Assembly (NCBI GenBank): GCA_030141605.1
Contig: JAQGDQ010000009.1
Coordinates: forward strand, 465,001-529,000
Source: Tubiluchus corallicola
Lineage: Eukaryota > Priapulida > Priapulimorpha > Priapulimorphida > Tubiluchidae
Length of the DNA: 64,000 bases
Direction: 5' to 3'
Below are positions 46,000-56,108 of the stretch, piece after piece. Both the position numbers and the translations under genes were made by a program. Position 1 is the stretch's first letter; each line of letters opens with the position of its first letter. The notes below the pieces were generated by a model that was given only the letters and a program-made list of their open reading frames with translations, was not told the DNA's origin and ran no database searches.

Positions 46000-47870
46000 T
46001 TTTTCTAATTGTGATCACACTGTTGTTATTGACATTATTGTTGAAGGAGTCTTTAAACCTGAAACTGGTAAATCCATATATTGTTTCTGGTCAGCTGATT
46101 GGAAAGCAATGCGACAGTATTTTAACTCTGTGAACTGGTTACATATCTTTACCAACGTGTCAATTAACGAGTGTTAGTGTGTGCACAAAAGTTGTTATTT
46201 GTATGCAATTCATAATTTCGTCCCTGGCAAAACTTTACAAGAAAATTGAAATTCCCATGGATGAATAAAGGCAACATTAAGAAACTGACAAATAAGAAGC
46301 AAAAACTTTGGCAGTTGTACAAGAACTACAATTTAAGCAGTGTGTATGATCAATATCACAGACTTGCCACTGAATTAGCAAACGAAGTACAAGCATTTAG
46401 AATTGAATATGAGCATAAACTTGCTAGTAATTTGGGCAAGAATGCAGAGAGGTTTTTAAGATATTCCAAGCATTTTTTCAAACCAAAGATCATATCAGTT
46501 CCATTCAAACCATTCCAGTCCTGCAGATTTGGTGGTAGTAATCAATAATGAGTTTGCTAACGTATATTCCCACGAGCCAACTAATGTTTCTGTTCCTCCT
46601 CCACAGTCTGATTACTGCCGGCAAGCTGTCAGTGTTTTAAGCGTCACAGTGAATAACTCATGCAAGAGACTAGTCTCACTGAGCCCCTTCAAGTCATCTG
46701 AGCCAGGCAATATCAAGAATATTGTACTAAAGAAATGGCAGCTAGCATGCCCATTAAACTTGATGTTTAAAAAGTCACATGATTGTGGAGCACTACCTCA
46801 TGATTGAAACTCAGGTCATATCTCTGCCTGATATCTTTAACATCCGTTGTGGTGAAAGTATTCGAAAACATAATCTGGAGTTCGCTCATTCCTTTTTTAT
46901 TGAGCAATGGTCATAACTGAGCAAACCAGCATTGGTCACTGCCTGGTATATCTACTGCCACAAACCTATCACAGTGTTTGAATGATTGGACAAAGGCATT
47001 TGATGATCCTTGTCTTTCAGGTATTGCCATACTGTACATCGATTTCATCCGTACATTTGACTCAGTCCCATTCAATCGGTTGTTGCTTAAGCTGGAGTAC
47101 ACTGGTGTTTGAGTTGGCTTTTAAGATGTGTCACCTGTGTCACCATTTTCAAAAAGTTGTGTTAGCTGGAAATTCGTCTGGATGGACACGTATAGAAAGT
47201 GGTATCCTACAAGGACCTCTTTTGGGACCATACTGTTTCTTAAATTTAGCATGATTTCAGATAGAAGCTGTGGGTCTGAAATTAATCAGCCAATTGGAGT
47301 GAAAAATTTGGGTGTATGGATTTTGGGAGACTTAAAATGGAATAAGCATATAACTAAGATTGAAAAATCAGCAAACAGAGTCATAGGTTTGTTCTAATGG
47401 GCTGTTCTGTCACGGTCATTTACAGTTATAGTCCCTCTTTATAAAACATTGACTCGGCCAAAGCTTCAATATGCAACAGTTGCCTGGTCACCGCATTACA
47501 TCACCCTAATTAACCAGCTTCAGCGGATTAAGAGTCGTTGCCTTCGAGTTATGATGGATGGACAAGCTGAAGATGTTACTACTCTGTATCAAAGACGCAA
47601 AACTACAGATTGTTTCAGAATTTTGTACGAGTTGACCATTTTGTGTAAAGATGACTTCTTCGTCTCGACTGATTGCCACTATGATCTACGTGGACATTTG
47701 ATGAAACTGTTTCAATGTTTCTATCGTACTAGCATAAGAGGTCACTTCTTCACTGAAAGAGTTATTCCCAGCTGGAATGCCTTGCCAGACGATGTGATTA
47801 GTGCCACAAATGTTAGTATTTTCAAAAGCAAATTGATGGCTCAGCATCAAGGCCATGTGGCCTGCTGAGT
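46000..47870 (+). pseudogene. Decayed LINE ORF2 (endonuclease-RT)
   Basis: Broken plus-strand frames carry, in order: SADWKAMRQYFNSVNW, PWMNKGNIKKLTNKKQKLW, a SSEPGNI..VLKKW segment, LYIDFIRTFDSVPFNRLLLK (the RT aspartate region), SGWTRIESGILQGPLLGP, GVKNLGVWILGDLKWNKHI, LQYATVAWSPHYITLINQLQ and a C-terminal RVIPSWNALPDDVI. This is the standard order of a CR1/jockey-like non-LTR retrotransposon. The segment between the TFDSVP and GIL.GP blocks is damaged, and the catalytic YxDD block is missing or deleted. Inactive. Confidence 0.85.
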
Positions 47871-48625
47871 TATTAAGTATGAAAGGCAAATTGCAAGCTA
47901 AACATGCTTGCATATGTACACTTATGGTACTGTGCTGAGAACTGAGGACAACAAACAGAATCCGAAGTATTTTTCTCTTACTGTAGGTCACGATTCAAAA
48001 CAAGGACAATAATTTCACGTCTAGCAGTAGCAAGTGCAAAAACCCCATGAATATTTTCACATAATAAAAAATTCAATAGTTATGAATACAATTTTAATAC
48101 TTATAGTTTGTAAGAATTAGTATTTTGATGCTATTTTCATGTTAGTCGATGAGATGAATTAAGCCTGTCAGGGTAACTCTGCCAAGTAAAATCATTATTT
48201 TATCAAAATAGTATGACGTTAGAGAATAATGATAATAAATGCAGTGAAAAGATATAGAAAAAAGAAAATAATCACTAATGTAATATATAACGCCATAATT
48301 GCAACTGTTACAAAGAAAATATATTTTAAGAAACAGTTCAATAGAAAAAGTAAGAAGGTGAAGCATGAAAAAGCTACGAAAAGTCATGAAAGTGTAATAT
48401 TAATAATATTAATAACATGTTAATTTAATTTAGGACATAAATGAACACAGATACTTTAACGTATTTTTCACAGAAGAAATTCTTGAGCCTCTATATTTTT
48501 TCCATTGAGCAGTTCACAGCTCAATGGATAGTCCAGATTTCACACCTGCTTGGCAACGCTCTAAAAATGTAAAAATGATATAATTAATATAATTAAGCCG
48601 GAGCCAGGTGCATGTGTATGCAGCT
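47871..48625. other. Spacer between LINE and LTR element
   Basis: AT-rich. An open frame near 48229-48423 is Lys/Ile-rich and looks compositional. No gene is recognised. The immediate left flank of the LTR ends in gcagct. Confidence 0.4.
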
Positions 48626-48827
48626 GCGCCAGTATACATGCGTGTTGTTAGTTTTATCAACTTTACCCCTTTTGCAAAGTTGCTCTTTTGTTTTCAACTT
48701 CTTTGTTTTCCCGGTTGCGCTCATCTTTCTAGTTACAACCTCGTTGCTTTGCGAGTTATAATAAAGTTGTTAAATTTATTCTTGTCGTCTTGGTGTTTGA
48801 GACAAAGCTGGTACATTCTTTAATTAA
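48626..48827 (+). repeat. 5' LTR
   Basis: A 202-bp direct repeat of 54386-54587. It starts gcgccagtatacatg and ends cattctttaattaa. It contains ataataaag, a plausible polyadenylation signal. Boundaries are the limits of identity; the true ends could differ by a few bases. Confidence 0.9.
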
Positions 48828-49034
48828 CGGCGTGGTGGCTGCCGGTGTGATTACGAACTACGTACTCAGAAAAGCCAGTGGACCTTATAATTGGTTTGTC
48901 GAGAGTGTACATGCATCTGTCTAAATCCAACCAGTCAGCTTATTCCATAGCTGTAAAGACGTAAGAATTCAAATTTATCAGCGCAATTTTCGAAAGAACT
49001 AGTATTAATAAACACCCTCAATTTGTGTTAGAAT

Positions 49035-49685
49035 ATGGCCACTACTCGTGCTCCAGAACAGTGGTGTCTGACAAAACAAGAGACAATTACATCATTTGAA
49101 GCATGGCGCCAAAATTTGCAATACACTCTATCGCTAGATCAGAATTTTGCAGAATTTTTAGTTGAAGGTGCGACCTGGCATAAGAAAACAAATGCAGCAC
49201 CTTTACGAGGTCTGCAAGATGATGATGAAAATGTTCCCATTGCAAACCGCCGAACAGCCGCACAAAAGACCACTCATCTGGACTTAATGCTGCGACAGAT
49301 TGCCAACTATTGTCCGATTATTTCTAGAAATTCCATTGTCAAAAACTCAACATCATTGACTAGTATATGGCAAACAATTAGACAGCACTTCGGATTCCAA
49401 ACAACAGGTGGTCATTTTTTGGATTTTAATAATATTCATATGCAGCCAGACGAACGTCCAGAAGATCTTTTCCAGCGTTTAAATAGTTTCATTGAGGATA
49501 ACCTCTTACGCGCTGCAGGTGGTATACAGCATCACAGTGAGAATCCAATTAGTGATGAGGAAATTACACCTACCTTAGAGAACCTAATCATTCTGACTTG
49601 GCTTCGACTTTTACATCCTGGGCTACCCAGCTTAGTCAAGCAAAAGTACGGTACAGAGCTAAGATCAAAACACTTGCCTCACTGA
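49035..49685 (+). CDS. Retrotransposon Gag-like N-terminal region
   Basis: A 216-codon frame beginning at an ATG shortly after the left LTR. It has the Trp/Leu-rich helical character of a gypsy Gag capsid region, including a [20 protein letters not shown] block and [16 protein letters not shown]. It stops early because the reading frame shifts by -1 within a run of four A at 49667-49670. The continuation is in the frame of the next entry and begins [20 protein letters not shown] judge this a one-base deletion rather than a programmed shift, because no canonical slippery heptamer in the right phase is present. Confidence 0.8.
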   Translation: MATTRAPEQWCLTKQETITSFEAWRQNLQYTLSLDQNFAEFLVEGATWHKKTNAAPLRGLQDDDENVPIANRRTAAQKTTHLDLMLRQIANYCPIISRNSIVKNSTSLTSIWQTIRQHFGFQTTGGHFLDFNNIHMQPDERPEDLFQRLNSFIEDNLLRAAGGIQHHSENPISDEEITPTLENLIILTWLRLLHPGLPSLVKQKYGTELRSKHLPH

Positions 49686-50638
49686 AGCCAGAAATTTCAT
49701 TGGCACTAGATTCTTTGCTAGAGGAACTTCAGGCATCAGCCGATGCTAAAGTGTTACGCACAGCCTTCCAACAGTTTCCAGCTTATTCCAAATGCAAACA
49801 GCCGTTGATTCGGAAAAAGCAACCGCGTCGTTCAACAAAAATTTGCCCGTTATGCAAACAAGCGGGTCGTGCTAAATTTCAACATTTTCTCAGTACGTGC
49901 CAGTACCTACCAGAGGAAGATAAGGAATATTTCGCCAGAGCCCGTCAGACCATCAGCTTTGAGGAAGACTACAGTCAAGACAGTGCAGATAGTTGTCATA
50001 ACATTGACACAACAGAGCCTGACGCCGGTGACGATGATGAGTGTGCTTCCCATAATCTCCGTTGTGTGTCTACCGCACATCGAGTCAGCACAAAACAATC
50101 TCCTCATTTGAAAGTTTTCTACAAACATCATCCAATCTACATAACCCTAGACACGGGTGCTGAAACCAGCATGATCAAAGAAGCTATTGCCCATCTAATC
50201 GGTGTTCCTATTCAGCAAACTACACAGTCCGCTTTGCAAGCTGATGGGGTTACACCATTGGACATCATAGGTGAAACACGCATAACTATTACTCGAAATG
50301 CTCACAATCTCTGTTTAGAAGCCCTAGTAGTGCGTAATTTGGATGTTGATATCTTGACTGGAACTCCTTTCCTCATAGCTAACGATATCTCAGTTCGTCC
50401 CGCTCGGAAAGAAGTTTGCATAAAAGGCTCAGACGCTGCTAAATATGATATTCCCCCTGCCAACACCTCCAAAAGTAGTATTTGCTATGCCCATGTTCTG
50501 CGTGCACCCTCAACTCCTACTATGATTTGGCCTGGCGAGTACTTAGAGTTATCAGTCCCCTCTTCTGTGGACCCTGACAGCCCTTTTGCCATAGAGCCTC
50601 ATACCGACTATGCCAAAACCACCTCACTATGGCCTTAA
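49668..50638 (+). CDS. Retrotransposon Gag C-terminus, zinc knuckle-like motif and protease
   Basis: Continues the Gag region in the -1 frame. A CX2CX9HX4C zinc-binding motif ([11 protein letters not shown]) follows a basic stretch. The aspartic protease is then seen, with the catalytic [10 protein letters not shown], a flap-like segment ([13 protein letters not shown]) and a second-half DILTGTPFL. The frame ends at a TAA (50636-50638) that interrupts otherwise continuous coding; the same frame runs open on the far side into pol. A CAA or CGA to TAA change would explain it. Confidence 0.85.
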
Positions 50639-53605
50639 CCTGACATAATTGAAGCTGTAGCAGGAAAAATCCGCATACCAAATATTTCTTCTGATCCACT
50701 TACAATACCCAAACACGCACACATTTGCAAGACCTATTCGGTAACTAGTTCCAAACTTACTACTAATAGCCAGGATTCCCAAAACCTACCCCAGGCTCAA
50801 ATGCATAACGCCAAGCAGAACCCACCAGTTCGTTACTCAGATGCCGTCACTGTTGACCCAGATAACATCCTAAGCCCGCAATCTCGTGCCAACTTCAAGA
50901 AGCTACTACAAGACTATGATGGCATTTTTAGCCCCAATATCAGTGGATACAATGGTGCTGCTGGCAAGTTCGCATCCAAAGTCAATATGGGTCCCGTACA
51001 GCCCCCACAGCGCAAGGGCAGAGTACCTCAATACTCACGAGATAAACTCATAGAGCTGCAAGCAAAGTTTGATGAGCTTGAAGCACAGGGTGTAGTCCGT
51101 CGCCCTGAAGATGTTAATGTTACTGTCGAATACCTAAACCCCTCATTCTTAGTCAAAAAGCGCAGAGGTGGTCATCGTCTTGTAACAGCCTTTTCAGATG
51201 TTGGCAGATATAGCAAGCCCCAGCCATCTTTAATGCCTGATGCCAACACTATCCTACAAACTATCGCCCGTTGGCGTTACATCATTGTATCTGACCTAAC
51301 TAATGCTTTCTATCAGATTCCATTAGAACATTCTTCTATGAAATATTGTGGGGTAGCTACTCCATTCCGTGGCATCAGAGTGTACACCAGATGTGCCATG
51401 GGCATGCCTGGTTCTGAAACGGCACTAGAAGAATTAATGTATTGGATCCTCGGTGACTCTCTCCAAGATGGCTTTGTTTCTAAATTAGCAGATGACCTCT
51501 ATTGTGGAGGTGATACCCCTGAAGAACTCTTGGACAATTGGCATCGGGTTTTTGACACTCTTCACAAGTCTAACATCCACTTATCTCCCACAAAGACTAT
51601 CATCTGTCCAAAGTCAACCACCATACTAGGATGGATCTGGACACAAGGCAACATTGCCGCTAGCCCTCACCGCATAGCCACCTTATCAACATGCCCTGCA
51701 CCAGATACAGTCCATGGTCTTCGATCATTTATTGGTGCATATAAAGTACTTGGACGTGTCTTACCTGGCTGTTCCCTTGTGTTAGCCCCTCTAGAGGATG
51801 CCATCGCAGGACTGCAGTCACGTGACAAGCTGCAGTGGACCGATGAATTACACCACCATTTTGCCGCTGCCCAAAAGGCTCTATCTATGCACAAATCCAT
51901 AATTTTACCAGTACCTTCAGATCAGCTGTGGATAGTAACTGATGGATCTGTCACTAAAAGGGGAATTGGTGCTACTTTGTATGTTACCCGCAATTCCAAA
52001 TTATTTCTTGCCGGATTCTTCAGTGCCAAGTTACGCAAACACCAGGTTACATGGTTACCTTGTGAGGTAGAAGCCTTGTGCATTGCTGCTGCTGTCAAAC
52101 ATTTTAGTCCTTTTATTATACAGTCGACGTCTCACCCCTGCGTACTAACGGACAGCAAACCATGTGTTCAAGCTATAGAAAAGCTTTGTAGAGGCGAATT
52201 TTCCGCCAGTCCTCGTGTCACGTCATTTTTATCCACCGTAAGCCGCTATCAGGTAACTGTCCGGCACCTCTCAGGAAATGCGAATATTCCTTCGGATTTT
52301 GCAAGCAGAAATGCACCTGAGTGCAACGAACCACATTGTCAGATCTGCTCATTTATCATACAGACCGAAGATTCTGTTGTCCGTTCCGCCTCAGTGCAGG
52401 ACATCATCAATTGTACTGCTCCATTGCCCTTTACCACCAGATCAGCATGGAGGGACATCCAGTCTGGCTGTCCAGATTTGCGTCGCACTCATGCCCACCT
52501 TCGGCAAGGAACGCGTCCGTCAAAGAAATTCACTAACATCAAAGACGTTAAAAGGTACCTCAATTCCGCTACAATTGCTAAGGATGGCTTATTGGTTGTG
52601 CGTCGTCATGAGCCATTGCACCCTTCCATGGAGCTCATCGTGGTTCCACGTTCTGTTCTGGAAGGCCTTCTCACAGCTCTTCACATAAAGCTTAGTCACC
52701 CTACAAAGCATCAGCTTCAGCTCGTTGCCAGGCACCACTTCTTTGCTTTAGACATGTCAAAGTCCATTGATCGAGTTACTGACTCATGCCACATGTGCTC
52801 GTCTCTGAAAAAGTTTCCCCAAAGTCTTATTAGCCAGTCATCTGATTCTCCTCCCAATGCTGTTGGTCTGTCCTTTGCTGCGGACATTCTTAAATGTCAT
52901 CGCCAACTTATCCTAGTAGTGCGAGAAACATCCACTTCTTATACGAATGCATGCATCGTGCCAGATGAAAGAAGTGACACCTTTCGTGAAGCTCTTGCTT
53001 GCCTTTGCTTAGATCTTCACCCTCCAGATGGCCCTCCTGCAGTAGTCAGAGTGGATCCTGCTCCTGGCTTTCGTGCTCTTTCCAATGACAGCACTCTTCT
53101 GCAACTTAGTCCTTCTCTGGAAATTGGACGTATCAAAAATCCAAATAAGAACCCAGTTGCAGAGCGTGCGATCCAGGAATTGGTAGAAGAACTTTTGCGC
53201 CACGAACCTGGAGGCGGACCCGTATCCCATTTAGGTTTGTCTATGGCTCTTGCTCGCCTAAACTCTCGCATCCGCCATGGCGGTTTGTCCTCTCGGGAGT
53301 TATGGACACAGCGCGACCAGTTCTCTCATGATCAGCTACCCATTTCTGACAGAGATACTATCATATCCCAACACATGCAGCGCCAGGCCAATCACTCACA
53401 CAGCGAATCCTCTAAATGTCCCAGTAGACGAAATCCTAATCACCCTGTTATCAATATAGGAGACTTGGTCTACCTTTACTCAGATCGCGATAAATCCCAG
53501 GCACGCAGCAGGTATCTTGTCACTGGTATTGATGGGGAATGGCTCTTTATAAAAAAATTTACTGGTTCGCAAGTGCGTGTCTCATCTGTCTCATCTTCAA
53601 AGTAA
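50639..53605 (+). CDS. Retrotransposon Pol: reverse transcriptase, RNase H, integrase
   Basis: Open from just past the TAA at 50638; the first ATG is at 50801. RT blocks: NPSFLVKKRRGGHRLVTAF, IVSDLTNAFYQIPLE, MGMPGSETALEELMY, then KLADDLYCGG, where the usual YxDD is LADD. RNase H: TDGSVTKRGIGATLY, EVEALCIAAAVKHF, LTDSKPCVQAIEKL and SDFASRNA. Integrase: an HHCC zinc finger (HIKLSHPTKHQL..CHMCSSLK), and catalytic D, D, E in AADILK, VRVDPAPG and NPVAERAIQELVEELL. C-terminal GDLVYLYSDRDKSQARSRYLV resembles the GPY/F-like module of gypsy integrases. All catalytic positions I can see are intact. The frame ends slightly before its natural end because of a -1 shift near 53602-53606. Confidence 0.92.
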   Translation, partial: PDIIEAVAGKIRIPNISSDPLTIPKHAHICKTYSVTSSKLTTNSQDSQNLPQAQMHNAKQNPPVRYSDAVTVDPDNILSPQSRANFKKLLQDYDGIFSPNISGYNGAAGKFASKVNMGPVQPPQRKGRVPQYSRDKLIELQAKFDELEAQGVVRRPEDVNVTVEYLNPSFLVKKRRGGHRLVTAFSDVGRYSKPQPSLMPDANTILQTIARWRYIIVSDLTNAFYQIPLEHSSMKYCGVATPFRGIRVYTRCAMGMPGSETALEELMYWILGDSLQDGFVSKLADDLYCGGDTPEELLDNWHRVFDTLHKSNIHLSPTKTIICPKSTTILGWIWTQGNIAASPHRIATLSTCPAPDTVHGLRSFIGAYKVLGRVLPGCSLVLAPLEDAIAGLQSRDKLQWTDELHHHFAAAQKALSMHKSIILPVPSDQLWIVTDGSVTKRGIGATLYVTRNSKLFLAGFFSAKLRKHQVTWLPCEVEALCIAAAVKHFSPFIIQSTSHPCVLTDSKPCVQAIEKLCRGEFSASPRVTSFLSTVSRYQVTVRHLSGNANIPSDFASRNAPECNEPHCQICSFIIQTEDSVVRSASVQDIINCTAPLPFTTRSAWRDIQSGCPDLRRTHAHLRQGTRPSKKFTNIKDVKRYLNSATIAKDGLLVVRRHEPLHPSMELIVVPRSVLEGLLTALHIKLSHPTKHQLQLVARHHFFALDMSKSIDRVTDSCHMCSSLKKFPQSLISQSSDSPPNAVGLSFAADILKCHRQLILVVRETSTSYTNACIVPDERSDTFREALACLCLDLHPPDGPPAVVRVDPAPGFRALSNDSTLLQLSPSLEIGRIKNPNKNPVAERAIQELVEELLRHEPGGGPVSHLGLSMALARLNSRIRHGGLSSRELWTQRDQFSHDQLPISDRDTIISQHMQRQANHSHSESSKCPSRRNPNHPVINIGDLVYLYSDRDKSQARSRYLVTGIDGEWLFIKKFTGSQVRVSSVSSSK

Positions 53606-53606
53606 A

Positions 53607-53925
53607 GCACTCTGAATGTTATTCAGTTCCGACCCACACAGACCATGACAAGTATCCTCCGCCTCTGTTAAAACATAGTTTCTGCGATGATGACGATGAC
53701 TCCGAGGCCGTGTCTGCCTTTCCAATTCCCCATCAGCCATTGATACCCACCACTCTTTCTTCACCCCCATCTGACAGCTATACAGACAAGGCATCTGCTG
53801 TCCCTCAGCAGTTGTTCCCGACTTGCGACACTTCAACCGAGCAATCTATCCCTCCAGCCACCGATTATTCTCATCCAAAACGCAGTCGTCGCCCCCCAAA
53901 ATATCTTGCTGACTACGTTACCTGA
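53607..53925 (+). CDS. Displaced Pol C-terminal tail
   Basis: An open stretch in the -1 frame relative to pol, overlapping its end. It is Pro/Ser/Asp-rich and finishes PKRSRRPPKYLADYVT then stop, a basic tail ending typical of gypsy integrase C-termini (PPKYLxDYV). I infer it is the normal end of Pol, separated by a one-base change. There is no envelope gene: the remaining 460 bp to the right LTR have no long frame. Confidence 0.7.
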
Positions 53926-54363
53926 ATTTTATCCTTTTTCTTCAGCATTTACATATCAAGTTGTAAGTGTGCCTTTTTGACTTTATAATGTAAGTTACAC
54001 ACAAATTTTGTATTGCGTTTTTGAGTAACATAATCTGATAATATTACCCTAAATCATTGACTTCATGCTAAGTTCTATTATAGTCGTGCTGTATTTCTTT
54101 GGTCATCTGTGTATTACCTCTTTCTATATGTAATACTGTGACAGCTATCGTTAATGCACTTATATTCGCATTACTGTATAAGCACATACTGTTTTCATGA
54201 TAAACAACGTATATTAATGTTGTGCACCGCACATCGTAGATTGCGATAATTCATAAATTACATTCTATATCGTTTGTATTGTAATTCTAGTTACAAGTTT
54301 CACCTTTTGTGTCATATTACATGTATACTAAATGTTGTTTGATTTTGTTTCTAGCCATCGGTT

Positions 54364-54383
54364 AAGAAAAAGGAAAAGAGAAG
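54364..54383 (+). promoter_or_regulatory. Polypurine tract of the LTR element
   Basis: Twenty consecutive purines (aagaaaaaggaaaagagaag) end two bases before the right LTR. This is the expected position of the plus-strand primer for reverse transcription, and it supports the LTR boundary. Confidence 0.85.
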
Positions 54384-54385
54384 CC

Positions 54386-54587
54386 GCGCCAGTATACATG
54401 CGTGTTGTTAGTTTTATCAACTTTACCCCTTTTGCAAAGTTGCTCTTTTGTTTTCAACTTCTTTGTTTTCCCGGTTGCGCTCATCTTTCTAGTTACAACC
54501 TCGTTGCTTTGCGAGTTATAATAAAGTTGTTAAATTTATTCTTGTCGTCTTGGTGTTTGAGACAAAGCTGGTACATTCTTTAATTAA
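54386..54587 (+). repeat. 3' LTR
   Basis: Reads as identical over 202 bp to 48626-48827. The following bases differ from those after the left LTR (tggcgctg versus cggcgtgg), marking the end of the element. Confidence 0.9.
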
Positions 54588-54819
54588 TGGCGCTGTGGAT
54601 TTTTGTTGAATTGGATGACCAAACAATAGCTAGCATCACTAGGCACCTCCCTAATTCAGGGAAATAATTCGGCATAGCAGTGAAAGGAACTGCTCATAGT
54701 GAGATTCCATATAAGCAGTCACACAACAGATCACTTGTCAGACTCAACATTGCTTCACATCAGTCGCCAATCACACGCCATGCCTATTCAGAGTCTCTAT
54801 TGCATATGTGCAAAGATCA

Positions 54820-55380
54820 CTTGCATCGACTGTAACACTATATATAACGTGTAAATTTAGACATTTTGACAGTAGGTTGTTTGAAACAAGTTCTGATAAT
54901 ATTAAGTTTGAAAAAATTGTCAGAGTATTCGTAGCATACATGTTGCTAATTAAGTAAAATTTTAAATTACTGTATCTTGTCAATAAGATTAAAAATACAT
55001 TTCTGGCTAGTGAGTGGTGCACCCTCGAGGGTGAGTCAGCGACATTTTGCCAATTACCAAATATACAAAGATTTTAAATTATTAGTCTAGTTACATAAAT
55101 CTTTCCAATAGGTAAATGAAATGCTAAGTAATATGGATTTGCATGGAAAGTTTTTGGGACATAATTTAACATTGCCTTTTTTACCCTTGATTTGCGTGAC
55201 GTTGTGACGTCACGTAATGGTGCTGTTGGTACTGTAGTGCGGAAGATTTAAAATGAAAACAAACGAAAATTCCTTTCAACGCGAATACAATATGTGCATA
55301 AAACTGCTGTAAAGTCGTATAATTTTTTTAGGCGATTTTTCTGAAACCTACTTCAGGTGCCCCTTTTCTTATCCTTTAAA
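54820..55380 (+). repeat. Dispersed repeat family R1, copy 3
   Basis: Close relative of 45500-45920 in the same orientation, with an extra internal segment (gggacataatttaacattgcc) shared with copy 1 at about 6520. It lies just right of the LTR element. Confidence 0.7.
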
Positions 55381-55539
55381 ATGGACTACCTAACTACCTT
55401 TTATTTCACATCATCTAACCACGCTTTAACAAGGATTCTTTACTAGAGCTCAAAGCACCGCCCTTTCAGCTGAGCTCCAGCCGCCAGCAACTGACTCAGC
55501 TTCAGCCTCTATTTATTACATTTTCTGTGAAACTTATTT

Positions 55540-55700
55540 TCTGGGAAATGATGGTACTGGGAAAAATTCTGTTTAGTGGCTGTTCTGGGGAAAACTTTTC
55601 AGGGAATTTTTTTATGGGCAGTAATTTTTTCTGGCAGAAAGTATTCAGTGATGTTTTTTGTTGCGGAATTTTTTTTTCTGGCAAAAAAACTTTTCTAGGA
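55540..55700. repeat. Degenerate G/T-rich short repeats
   Basis: Repeated imperfect units of the form tctggg(g)aaaa(n)tttt / ggaatttttt. Open frames on both strands here are low complexity. It lies about 400 bp upstream of the NAA30 start and could lie in its promoter. Confidence 0.4.
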
Positions 55701-56108
55701 ACCGAGTCTACTCCCTTGCAAGTACGTCACGTTGGGCGCAGAGAAGACAACGAAGACCACTTGCGGATTGTTTCAGTGTTTTACCGAACTAACTGTCATG
55801 GCTGCGCGCAGTTTTGTGGATTTTTTTCTGCATGTCATTGGGACTTTTACAAATTGTTTGCGTTTTCATTGCTTACTACTTCTTTTTCGATATAGTAACA
55901 CTTTCGCCATTCTTCACTGACGCTCGATAGAACCGCGGAAAACGTCACGAATTTGTGTTACGACAAAACTGACAGTAGGAAGTTTGTACTGGCAAAAGTA
56001 AACTGGCCAAAAAGTGAACTTTATAATTATTTTTATGGCAAAATGTCTGTTTGTTTACCAGTGTTTTTGTACTTTCACAAAAACCAAAATCAATAAAGCC
56101 CTTTAATA

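Larger units (their letters stand above)
48626..54587 (+). mobile_element. Complete Ty3/gypsy-type LTR retrotransposon
   Basis: A 5962-bp element with two 202-bp LTRs in direct orientation that read as identical. Between them is a gag-pro-pol coding region on the plus strand (49035-53925), and a 20-nt polypurine run at 54364-54383 ends 2 bp before the right LTR. The order protease, RT, RNase H, integrase is that of Ty3/gypsy (Metaviridae-like). Coding is interrupted by a -1 frameshift near 49667-49670, one TAA at 50636-50638 and a -1 shift near 53602-53606. No target duplication or classic primer-binding site was recognised; the sequence after the left LTR is ggcgtggtggctgccggtgt. Confidence 0.92.

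Noticed and set aside
48608-48823. 71-codon frame in the left LTR and its twin in the right LTR
   Set aside because: Identical frames simply reflect LTR identity; there is no protein evidence.
48828-48860. tRNA primer-binding site after the left LTR
   Set aside because: The ggcgtggtggctgccggtgt sequence does not match the 3' end of any tRNA I can name, so I do not annotate it.
55502-55895. Frames on both strands upstream of NAA30
   Set aside because: They derive from low-complexity G/T-rich repeats, and no protein family resemblance is seen.
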